A stretch of 11,464 bases of DNA, from contig JAUVQZ010000075.1 in the NCBI GenBank assembly GCA_030597865.1, positions 1-11,464 of the forward strand, given 5' to 3'. Positions 1 through 5,815 of the stretch are shown in pieces. Numbering within the stretch: position 1 is the stretch's first letter; the number at the start of each line of letters is the position of its first letter. The notes under the pieces were generated by a model. The model saw nothing but the letters and a program-made list of their open reading frames with translations, ran no database searches and had not been told where the DNA came from. Source of the stretch: Pseudomonadota bacterium. GTDB taxonomy: Bacteria; Desulfobacterota; Desulfobulbia; Desulfobulbales; SURF-16. A program made the translations under genes and the position numbers.

Positions 1-1
1 G

Positions 2-85
2 CGTGACTTTCATCGTTGGATCGATGGCACTCCAAGCAAGAAGTGCCTGCACACAATCCGGGGCATCTGGAACGCTCCGCAATGA
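2..85 (+). CDS. C-terminal end of an unrecognised protein (5' end outside window)
   Basis: An open frame enters from the left edge and ends at TGA 83-85, giving a 27-residue tail that begins RDFHRWIDGT and ends GIWNAPQ. Of the three forward frames here it looks the most protein-like, but I do not recognise a family. It lies in the same reading frame as the DGR target gene that follows, separated from it by TGA 83 and TAG 101. It could therefore be a separate upstream gene, or a 5' part of the target gene now cut off by stops. The call rests on frame openness only. Confidence 0.25.
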   Translation, partial: RDFHRWIDGTPSKKCLHTIRGIWNAPQ

Positions 86-121
86 AAGCAACCCTATCTT
101 TAGCAGGTAGCCCTTCAAGGT

Positions 122-643
122 TTGCTTCCGGAGCCGAGACGCGATGCAAGACGAGAGCAAATCTACAGCCGTAGCGATTTCCACCAGCTCATTAGCAATG
201 CCGGCAAGCGGCTGCCAACCGTGGAGGAGTTTCTGCGCTACGCAGAGGGAGCCCCTGGCGGACTTGATGGCTCAAATGATCAGGCCTGGGCTGCCACCAC
301 AAACACCGGCCCGACAACGGTAGGCGGCGTGGCCAAGGCAGTGAGCCAGTTCAACGTTGTTGATGCGGCGGGTAATGTGTACGACTGGCTCGATAGCCAC
401 TACGATCTAGGCGATTATAGCGGTAACGTGACCCCTTATGCCTGGGATGCCGCTGTTGTCAATGTGGGTAAGGATGCAGCCACGCCACGCGGCTCCGTGT
501 ACCACGCAGCATGGCGGTCGTTCGTCGGCGGTGGCAATTGGGACCATGGTGTGCACTGCGGTGCTCGCTGTCTGGATTCCGCTGCGGGTCCGTGGGGTGC
601 GGATGGCCATGTGGGGCTGCGCGGCGTCTGTGACTCCCTGTGA
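122..643 (+). CDS. DGR variable (target) protein, C-type-lectin/FGE-sulfatase-like fold, probably N-terminally truncated
   Basis: This is the hypermutated target of the retroelement. Proteins of this class display a C-type-lectin-fold ligand-binding face whose residues are diversified by mutagenic homing. Residues 24-50 (ISNAGKRLPTVEEF, then GAPGGLDG), 84-90 (GNVYDWL) and the C-terminal block (GGGNW at 136-140, GARCL at 147-151, GLRGV at 165-169) follow the pattern of formylglycine-generating-enzyme/sulfatase-like DGR variable proteins. The last 47 residues are encoded by the variable repeat; TR-driven changes hit residues 127, 135, 142, 152, 154, 156, 159, 161 and 163. The only start available is TTG at 122, with a poorly spaced AAGG just before it; the frame is closed upstream by stops at 101 and 83. 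Relatives I recall carry several dozen more residues before the RSDFHQLISNAGKR block. The N-terminus is therefore probably lost, frame-shifted or mis-sequenced. Its stop overlaps the avd start (GTGA). Confidence 0.85.
   Translation: MLPEPRRDARREQIYSRSDFHQLISNAGKRLPTVEEFLRYAEGAPGGLDGSNDQAWAATTNTGPTTVGGVAKAVSQFNVVDAAGNVYDWLDSHYDLGDYSGNVTPYAWDAAVVNVGKDAATPRGSVYHAAWRSFVGGGNWDHGVHCGARCLDSAAGPWGADGHVGLRGVCDSL
493..634 (+). repeat. DGR variable repeat (VR)
   Basis: The 142-bp segment aligns without gaps to the template repeat at 1021-1162 (constant offset 528). The 12 differences are at 500 (A to T); 524, 575, 581, 587, 588, 596, 597 and 602 (A to G); and 545, 582 and 608 (A to C), always reading TR to VR. 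All 12 are TR adenines. All fall on first or second codon positions. The 3'-most 26 bp (609-634), GC-rich and invariant, are the likely initiation-of-mutagenic-homing site. Similarity ends sharply eight codon positions' worth of bases before the stop codon (first mismatch at 635). Confidence 0.97.
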
Positions 644-999
644 GCCTGACCCCTGATGTTGCCCCGCGACAGCGGGGGCTTGTGTTGCTGAGCAAGACCG
701 AGCGGCTGATCGCCGATCTTGGGCCGGCCATTGACAAGATCCCCCGTGCCCAGCGTTACCGATATGCTGTCAGGCTGGAGGCCGCGCTGTGGAATCTGGT
801 AGAGCTCATTATCCTCGCCGCTGCCAGCGGCCAAAAGAGCAGGGTCTATCGGGTCGACGAACAGATCCGGTATGTCCATGCGCTGCTACGCCACGGCGCT
901 GAGCGTAATCTGATCAGTGCCAAGCGGGTGGGTGATGCTGCCGGCCAGCTTGGCGAGATCGGCGCCATGATCGGCGCTTGGCGCAAGCGGTTCCGATAA
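640..999 (+). CDS. avd: DGR accessory variability determinant (Avd), four-helix-bundle protein
   Basis: Avd is the small basic partner of the DGR reverse transcriptase. In the BPP-1 system it forms a pentameric barrel that binds RT and nucleic acid and is required for cDNA synthesis and homing. This 119-residue product is the usual size. It shows the family pattern: a LLSKTERLI helix near residue 16, a P-R-x-Q-R-Y turn at 35-40, a long helix with RLEAALWNLVELI, then two further helices ending in a conserved GxMIGAWRKR-type tail rich in Arg/Lys. The start is GTG 640, overlapping the target gene's TGA (GTGA), with a weak ribosome site. A second GTG at 682 follows a GGGGG run and would begin right at the conserved core, so the true start is open. 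It precedes the template repeat by 21 bp and the RT by 340 bp, the common avd-TR-RT order. Confidence 0.9.
   Translation: MSLTPDVAPRQRGLVLLSKTERLIADLGPAIDKIPRAQRYRYAVRLEAALWNLVELIILAAASGQKSRVYRVDEQIRYVHALLRHGAERNLISAKRVGDAAGQLGEIGAMIGAWRKRFR
662..677 (+). promoter_or_regulatory. Hairpin/cruciform just downstream of VR
   Basis: CCCCGC (662-667) and GCGGGG (672-677) form a perfect 6-bp stem closed by the tetraloop GACA. It begins 27 nt after the end of the variable repeat. In the Bordetella phage BPP-1 DGR, a short GC stem with a four-base loop downstream of VR is needed for efficient target recognition. Position and shape match that element, but function here is inferred. It sits inside codons 8-13 of avd. 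Confidence 0.6.
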
Positions 1000-1020
1000 G
1001 GTCGGGCGGGAATTTCGACG

Positions 1021-1162
1021 CTCCGTGAACCACGCAGCATGGCGGTCGTTCATCGGCGGTGGCAATTGGGACAATGGTGTGCACTGCGGTGCTCGCTGTC
1101 TGAATTCCAATGCGAATCCGTGGAATGCGAATGGCAATGTGGGGCTGCGCGGCGTCTGTGAC
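1021..1162 (+). repeat. DGR template repeat (TR)
   Basis: This is the non-coding template copied by the RT with adenine-directed errors. It pairs base for base with 493-634. It holds 25 adenines; 18 lie in nine AAY codons of the target frame (1028, 1064, 1073, 1103, 1109, 1115, 1124, 1130, 1136), and one is in an ATC (1052). AAY codons give many amino acids but never a stop, which is typical of evolved templates. Eight of the nine AAY codons and the ATC have been altered in the current VR; the AAT at 1064 (Asn of GGNW) is unchanged. TR lies between avd and the RT. An open frame through TR is only the mirror of the target gene and is not expected to be translated. Confidence 0.97.
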
Positions 1163-1339
1163 CACCATTATGAGAGAGGGCGGCGATGGATCGCCGTCAC
1201 CCAGCACCCCACAGGGGGTCAGCCTGGCCGACCTGGTCCCGCACAAGCGGGCCGAATATTACAAAACGGCTGTGCCGCGCGAGTAGCAGAAATGTGAAAG
1301 CCCGGCGTGGTCACCTTTTTTTAGCACGACAAGGGAAAC
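1163..1339 (+). ncRNA. Spacer between TR and RT, probable 3' part of the structured DGR template RNA
   Basis: These 177 nt contain no convincing gene. Three short inverted repeats can be read: CGGCGA/TCGCCG at 1181-1186 and 1191-1196 with loop TGGA; CCCC/GGGG at 1207-1210 and 1214-1217; and CCCGC/GCGGG at 1238-1242 and 1247-1251 with loop ACAA. In BPP-1 the spacer directly 3' of TR primes and guides cDNA synthesis and binds Avd and RT. A similar role is an inference from position and stem density. The last bases hold the RT ribosome site AAGGGA (1331-1336). Confidence 0.45.
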
Positions 1340-2383
1340 ATGGGACAGAAACACAAGAGATTGATTGAGCGGATTGTTGACTGGGACAACCTCATCCTCG
1401 CCCACCATCTGGCACGACGCGGCAAACGCAGTCGCGTGGAAGTGCTCAGTTTTGAGACCGACCTGTGGGTGGAGTTGGGCCGCCTGCAGATGGAGCTGCT
1501 GTGGGGCTCATATCGCCCGGGCCGATACCGTACATTTATCATCCGAGAACCCAAGCGCCGAGAGATTTCTGCCTTGCCCTACCGCGACCGGGTCGCCCAG
1601 CACGCCATATGTAACATCTGCGGCCCCATATGGGATCGCACCATGATCAACGACACTTACGCCTGCAGGCCAGGCAAAGGCGCCCACGCTGCAGCCAACC
1701 GCTGCCAGCGCTGGCTGCGGGATATGCACAAGAGTGGGCGGTCCGTGTGGGTGCTGAAGATGGATGTGAGTCGATACTTCCCATCCATCCGCCATGATCT
1801 GGCCAGGAAGGCAGTCAGGCGCAAGATATCCTGCCCATCAACCCTGCGCCTGCTCGACACCATCATCGGTTCCACGGCATCCGGTTCAGGCCATGATGTT
1901 GGCATACCTGTCGGCAATTTGACCAGCCAGTGGATCGCCAACCTGGTCGGCAACGAGCTGGACCAATGGGCCAAGCGAGAGCTGCGCCTCAAGCGCTATG
2001 TGCGCTATATGGACGACATGGTGTTTTTGTGCTGGAGCAAGGAAGAGGCCCTGTCCATCCGTGCCCATTTTGGCAGTAAGCTGGCAGACATGGGCATGAC
2101 GTTCAGCAAGACCAGTGTGCTACCCGTCACCCGTGGCCTTAACTTTGTAGGCTACCGCATCTGGCATGACCATCGCCTTTTGCGCAAGCAATCCATCGTG
2201 ACTATGCGCCGGAGGCTGAAGGCTCTGCAGGCACAGTTTGCCGCTGGGCAAATTGGCCTTGATCGGGTCCGCGCTGCTATCTCTTCATGGCTGGCGCACG
2301 CCGATCATGCGGATAGTTATAGGGTCCGCAAAATGGTGCTGGCAGGCGCGGTGTTTGTGCGGAGGTGGCGAGCGGGTGAGTGA
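1340..2383 (+). CDS. DGR reverse transcriptase
   Basis: The enzyme copies TR RNA into adenine-mutagenised cDNA. The 347-residue product has the RT palm motifs in order: motif A, LKMDVSRYFPSI at 139-150 with catalytic Asp142; motif B, GIPVGNLTSQ at 188-197; the catalytic box YMDD at 223-226 with Asp225 and Asp226; and NFVGYRIW at 268-275. The GN-x-x-SQ form of motif B, instead of the QGxxxSP of most group II intron and retroviral RTs, is the family hallmark linked to low fidelity at adenines. Length is normal for DGR RTs, and no maturase or endonuclease domain follows. The ATG at 1340 is preceded by AAGGGA at 1331-1336, three bases upstream, which is close but usable. All catalytic residues are intact, so activity is plausible. 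It follows avd and TR on the same strand. Confidence 0.95.
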   Translation: MGQKHKRLIERIVDWDNLILAHHLARRGKRSRVEVLSFETDLWVELGRLQMELLWGSYRPGRYRTFIIREPKRREISALPYRDRVAQHAICNICGPIWDRTMINDTYACRPGKGAHAAANRCQRWLRDMHKSGRSVWVLKMDVSRYFPSIRHDLARKAVRRKISCPSTLRLLDTIIGSTASGSGHDVGIPVGNLTSQWIANLVGNELDQWAKRELRLKRYVRYMDDMVFLCWSKEEALSIRAHFGSKLADMGMTFSKTSVLPVTRGLNFVGYRIWHDHRLLRKQSIVTMRRRLKALQAQFAAGQIGLDRVRAAISSWLAHADHADSYRVRKMVLAGAVFVRRWRAGE

Positions 2384-2725
2384 TTGTTGGTTGGTGGGGT
2401 GGCGTAAGAGAACAAAAAAAGGAAAAAACTATTTATATCTGCAAAAAAAACTCATTTCGCGTGCGCGCTGACACCCTCCATACACACCAAGATCCAGGGG
2501 CAGAGGCCTTTTGGCTTCGAAGTAAAGGCCCAACAGCTTCTAGTGAGTTGTTGAGCAGTTCCTGTCCGCTGCGACGATTTGCCCCATTTTTTTCCTTCGA
2601 CCACACTTTTCTTAAAAAAATAACGTAGATATTGCAAGGGGTTGGTGGCTGTTTGCGCCCTGGGCTCTTTTCCTGCGTCCTGTTGGTACGATCTCTGCTC
2701 CTGCAAGGCTCAAGTGTGAGTAGTC
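2384..2725. other. Intergenic stretch after the DGR, no gene seen
   Basis: About 340 bp without a convincing coding frame. It contains A-rich runs around 2415-2450, a second T- and A-rich stretch around 2585-2625, and a 7-bp inverted repeat GGCCTTT/AAAGGCC at 2505-2511 and 2524-2530 whose loop contains CTTCGAAG. The stem is not followed by a U-tract, so a factor-independent terminator for the DGR is not supported. Base composition shifts sharply from the RT gene, which may mark an element boundary. Confidence 0.4.
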
Positions 2726-3064
2726 GTGTCCCTGGCGCGCATATTCCGCCAGTGGGATATGTCTTTGACAGCTCCGGCGCAGACGCCGCAGGAGCTTGCT
2801 GTTGAGAGCGGTATCCCCTTTGTCTTTGATATCTTAAACTATGTGGAGCCGGGCAGCTTGACGGACCCCAACACCGGCGCCGTTGCCACTGACGGCTTCA
2901 TGCCCAGCGGCTGGGTCAACTTTGGGGGCAAGAGCCATATCTTTACCGATGGCACCATGACCATCGAGAACGGCGCCATGACCTGGAAGGAGAGAGATAC
3001 CCAGGGGCCGGGCCTGAGCGTTGTTAGTAATGATGATGTCAAGGGTGATAACTGTATATGGTAA
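2726..3064 (+). CDS. Small hypothetical protein, possibly a gene fragment
   Basis: A 112-codon frame starting at GTG 2726, or more credibly at ATG 2759 (101 residues, starting MSLTAPAQTPQ). I recognise no family. The middle is soluble-looking, rich in Gly, Thr and Asp (for example SLTDPNTGAVATDG, then GWVNFGGKSHIF). There is no signal peptide or membrane segment. It ends in a short unnatural-looking tail (GDNCIW) just where another forward frame takes over with TPR-like sequence, so it may be the 5' piece of a frame-shifted gene. Codon use is similar to the neighbours, and the reverse frames here look less natural. No clear ribosome site is visible. Confidence 0.35.
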   Translation: MSLARIFRQWDMSLTAPAQTPQELAVESGIPFVFDILNYVEPGSLTDPNTGAVATDGFMPSGWVNFGGKSHIFTDGTMTIENGAMTWKERDTQGPGLSVVSNDDVKGDNCIW

Positions 3065-3194
3065 GGCCCTGCTGGCCCAGGGCGACCCGGTCGCGGCCAA
3101 AGAGCAGTTTGCCCGGGCCGTGTCCATGAAACCGGCATCAAAGAGGTGTCTCAAGGCCTATCGCCGAAGTGTGCAGAGGGCAGAGGAAGGGTGA
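3030..3194 (+). pseudogene. Remnant resembling the C-terminal helices of a TPR protein
   Basis: A 54-codon frame (ATG 3030 to TGA 3192-3194), one frame away from the preceding reading frame and overlapping its end. Residues from about 11 read GKALLAQGDPVAAKEQFARA, followed by VSMKP. This matches the tetratricopeptide spacing (small residue, Leu, Gly-Asp, Ala, Phe-x-x-Ala, then Pro). A basic helix with LKAYRRSVQRAEEG follows and ends the frame. A single repeat is too little for a functional TPR protein. The simplest reading is the end of a decayed or frame-shifted gene whose upstream part may be the frame ending at 3064. Confidence 0.4.
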
Positions 3195-3227
3195 CAGGTG
3201 CGGCAATGGCCGGTGTATTAGGCAGCT

Positions 3228-5492
3228 TTACCAGACCGAACGCAGGCCCTGTTTTTTTCTGATCTGGTCGATCCGTCTCTCCAGATCAACACGCCAGGTC
3301 GCGTGGATGCGGGCCCCTGACGGGCCGATGAGTTCCGGCAGGCCGTAAACAAGACGGTCAGCCGCCCGGCTGGCCTCAATGACCGCCTCAATGGAGCGGG
3401 CCCCGAATTTATACTTGGACAAAAGGAGGCGCAGGAGCAGGCCGGATGTCTTGCGGGCCGCCTTCTTCCAATGGGTGTCCATCTGGTGGGCAATGATAAA
3501 GGCCCTCTTTAAAAGAATGCGGCGCAGATCTTTCAGCTCTTCCGGGCTGGCTGAATCACGCAGCAGATCATCGGAAATTTCAATCCCGTCAATGTCAAGG
3601 ACCACCCTGAGCCGGCTCATGAAGTCCGGTATCTTCAGGGTCTTGGCCCTTTGAAGCTCAACAGGATCTTCGGTGGCGAGCAGCGCCTCCATCCCTTCCC
3701 AGTTAGACATGACCCCACCGGCAAAGACAAAGATGGAACGGCCGATATAATAGGGGGCGCCGTGGACATAGGTGACCCCGTCCTGCATGGAGGGCAGGAA
3801 ATAGCGGAGATAGCCAAATTCGTTATGGTCGTAGCGGCAGTCAAATTCGTCCCAGAAGGTGATGGGTACCTTGCCCTTGGCTACCGAGGCGCGGATGAGA
3901 TAAATTGAGGAGTTGTTCTCGTCTGGATCGGAAAACTGGGTGAGATTGAACTCGAAAAAATCAAAGGGATCATTGTCGAACTTTTGACCGATAACCCGGG
4001 CCACCTCCTTGACGGAGAAGGATTTTCCTGAGCCTGGGGGGCCGAAAACACCGATGCACAAGGGGCGTTGAAAACTTTCCTTGCTGACGTAAGAGTCCAT
4101 GACCGTCTGCAGGGTGAGAACCGGGCCAATCTCAGCCGGGTCAGTGGTGCGCAGATGGCCGATATTATACATACGCAGGGCCTGAAAGCCGCTCTTGTGG
4201 CTTACTTCATCCTTGAGGTAATGGAGCACCTCCATGATGATGTCCATATAGCCGGGAGTGCCGGAATGGCAGGCGCCATCCTTAGCATTTTTTTTCTGGT
4301 CAAAGAAGGAGCGTAACCCCTGCCGTTTATCCGCATCCCAGATCTGACTGGCCACCTTTTCCAGGCTGCGGTCAAACACCGGGGAAAAGGGGGGGAGCTC
4401 AATGAAGAAGGGGTCATCCTCTATTTCCCCCAGACAGGAGTCGTCGCCAAGATAATCGCTGCTCAGATCAAGGGAGGGGAACTCCAGGGTGTCGGAAAAA
4501 TAATAGCCATGCCCATAGAGCCAGTGCCAGTTGGCCAACACCTTCTTGGAGAAGGCCAGGGAGTGGCAGCGGCCCGAAACCACGGACCTGGAACGGATGA
4601 ATTCCATGGCCAGCATGGAGGTGACCAGGGTGTCGTAGGCAGGCACCGAGCCCTTTTGGCGGGGTGAACTTTTTTCCGGCAGACTTCCCTGGCGATGGCG
4701 GAAAAAGACGCGGTCCGGGGTGATGGTAAGCAGGCCGTGGGGGAACATCTCCACCATGATATGGCAACGGAAGCGCTGGGAGCGTGCGTCCCAGAGGCCC
4801 ACCTCGGGCGAGCGCAGGGCCCTTAATGACATGGCGACAATGGACTCCCAGACCACGGAGCTGTCCATCTCCATGCGGGTGGTTTCAAGATCAGCAAGGC
4901 GGGCAAAGAGCATGAAGTTTTCGCCAAACTCCTTGGCCCATTCAGACCAGTGGGCAACACTGATGCCCATGGCGATAACCCAGGCCTTGGGGCTGATTTC
5001 CTTAAGGTCGGCCGCCACCTGGGGAGGCCGGCCACCATCATCAATGATCAAAATGCCGTCATGGCCGCTGAGCTCTTCCCTGTTGTCATCGGTGAGGGCA
5101 AAGGACAGCTCATCATCGCCCCGGCCGGCATAGGGCAGGATCTGGTGGACCATGAACCAGCCGTGGTCCTTCTCGATCTCCGGGCGTTGATACTTGCGAA
5201 AGATCTGAAAAATATCCTTTTGTTCACCATAGGTGAAGGTGGTGATCTTTGGCGACAGATTGGCCGAGGTGAGATAGGCGGCAAGCCAGGTCATGCATTG
5301 GTCGAGGCGGCCGTTTTCCACCTCCACCTTACCGGCCAGCAACTCAACAAAATCGCCGGGATTATAACCATAGGCGGGCAGGCTGCCCTCTTCAAGGAGA
5401 CTGACCTCCTTGATGGCGATGTTACGGATTTTGACGTTGGAGCCTAAAAACAGAATTTTTTGAGAGGTCTCGTCCGGGGTCTTCTCAGGCAT
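3228..5492 (-). CDS. Large AAA+ ATPase with an N-terminal region of unknown function
   Basis: The 754-residue product has a C-terminal AAA+ module: Walker A GPPGSGKS at 484-491 preceded by the strand LCIGVF; Walker B ITFWDEFD at 544-551 with acidic Asp548 and Glu549; a sensor-1-like strand FVFAGGVMSN at 588-597; a candidate arginine-finger region DFMSRLR at 623-629; and a lid with YKFGARSIEAVI at 694-704, whose Arg699 may be sensor 2. The first 470 residues have no motif I can assign firmly. Residues 145-255 (ILIIDDGGRP, then WVIAMGI, SSVVWESI) faintly resemble the nucleoside/sugar-kinase-like part of some bacterial multidomain ATPases. There is no signal peptide or membrane helix, so it is probably cytoplasmic. 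Start is ATG 5492 with a weak ribosome site; a possible promoter lies about 100 bp upstream. It converges on the DGR side, and no functional link can be shown. Confidence 0.8.
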   Translation of the reverse strand: MPEKTPDETSQKILFLGSNVKIRNIAIKEVSLLEEGSLPAYGYNPGDFVELLAGKVEVENGRLDQCMTWLAAYLTSANLSPKITTFTYGEQKDIFQIFRKYQRPEIEKDHGWFMVHQILPYAGRGDDELSFALTDDNREELSGHDGILIIDDGGRPPQVAADLKEISPKAWVIAMGISVAHWSEWAKEFGENFMLFARLADLETTRMEMDSSVVWESIVAMSLRALRSPEVGLWDARSQRFRCHIMVEMFPHGLLTITPDRVFFRHRQGSLPEKSSPRQKGSVPAYDTLVTSMLAMEFIRSRSVVSGRCHSLAFSKKVLANWHWLYGHGYYFSDTLEFPSLDLSSDYLGDDSCLGEIEDDPFFIELPPFSPVFDRSLEKVASQIWDADKRQGLRSFFDQKKNAKDGACHSGTPGYMDIIMEVLHYLKDEVSHKSGFQALRMYNIGHLRTTDPAEIGPVLTLQTVMDSYVSKESFQRPLCIGVFGPPGSGKSFSVKEVARVIGQKFDNDPFDFFEFNLTQFSDPDENNSSIYLIRASVAKGKVPITFWDEFDCRYDHNEFGYLRYFLPSMQDGVTYVHGAPYYIGRSIFVFAGGVMSNWEGMEALLATEDPVELQRAKTLKIPDFMSRLRVVLDIDGIEISDDLLRDSASPEELKDLRRILLKRAFIIAHQMDTHWKKAARKTSGLLLRLLLSKYKFGARSIEAVIEASRAADRLVYGLPELIGPSGARIHATWRVDLERRIDQIRKKQGLRSVW

Positions 5493-5814
5493 ATCAGTCT
5501 CTGGGGAATGTGGGTTAAAGGAAGAAAAAAAATGTTGCCGGTGGGAACCAGTATCAATCGGTGCTTGATGATAAAAGGGCGCTGTAACCTGAGTATAGGC
5601 AGAGCAGATTGGAAAAGTAAAGAAGGGGAGTGGCCTGTGGGAGCTGGGGGGACTGAGTATTGCTTGGCTGATTAAAGGGCTAAGGCCAAGGCATAGTTCT
5701 AAATTGCCCGACCGCCCTTCGACAGGCTCAGGGGCCGGTTCTTGGGCCTAGCCAAAGACCGGCACCATACGCCTGCCAGAAGATCGGTATCCTGCGCCTG
5801 CCAGAGAAGGGCGG
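5493..5814. other. Spacer between cobalamin operon and AAA+ gene
   Basis: 322 bp without a credible gene; a forward frame crossing it has no family resemblance. Its right third is filled by a palindromic repeat (5711-5815) and its middle holds the candidate promoter. The A-run at 5525-5532 lies in the AAA+ leader. Confidence 0.5.
5592..5621 (-). promoter_or_regulatory. Possible sigma-70-type promoter for the AAA+ gene
   Basis: On the - strand, TTTACT (5621-5616) and TATACT (5597-5592) are separated by 18 bp, a fair match to -35 and -10 boxes. Transcription would begin near 5585 and leave a leader of roughly 90 nt before ATG 5492. Seen by eye only, without a second line of evidence. Confidence 0.3.
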
Positions 5815-5815
5815 T
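5711..5815. repeat. Palindromic intergenic repeat abutting the operon's last stop codon
   Basis: Outer arms ACCGCCCTTC (5711-5720) and GAAGGGCGGT (5806-5815) are a perfect 10-bp inverted repeat; inner GCCGGT/ACCGGC arms extend the fold. The left end reads CCCTTCGACAGGCTCAGGG (5715-5733), a sequence I know as a widespread dispersed repeat in many bacterial genomes. GCCTGCCAGA occurs twice, at 5771-5780 and 5796-5805. It ends on the kinase TAA, so it could stabilise or terminate the operon transcript, but no U-tract follows on that strand. Confidence 0.6.

Noticed and set aside
436..879. Antisense open frames over the target gene and avd
   Set aside because: High-GC shadow frames with low-complexity Arg/Pro/Ser-rich translations opposite well-supported genes.
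1025..1297. Open frame running through the template repeat, resembling the target protein's C-terminus
   Set aside because: It is the TR read in the VR frame; it lacks the rest of the lectin fold, and its extension past TR looks random. TR is a non-coding template.
1340..2383. RT as a group II intron or retron enzyme
   Set aside because: There is no maturase or endonuclease domain and no retron msr/msd, while adjacent avd and a VR/TR pair with adenine-only differences identify a DGR.
5460..5675. Forward open frame upstream of the AAA+ gene
   Set aside because: It overlaps the start of a strong opposite-strand gene and crosses its leader and candidate promoter; the translation has no family resemblance.
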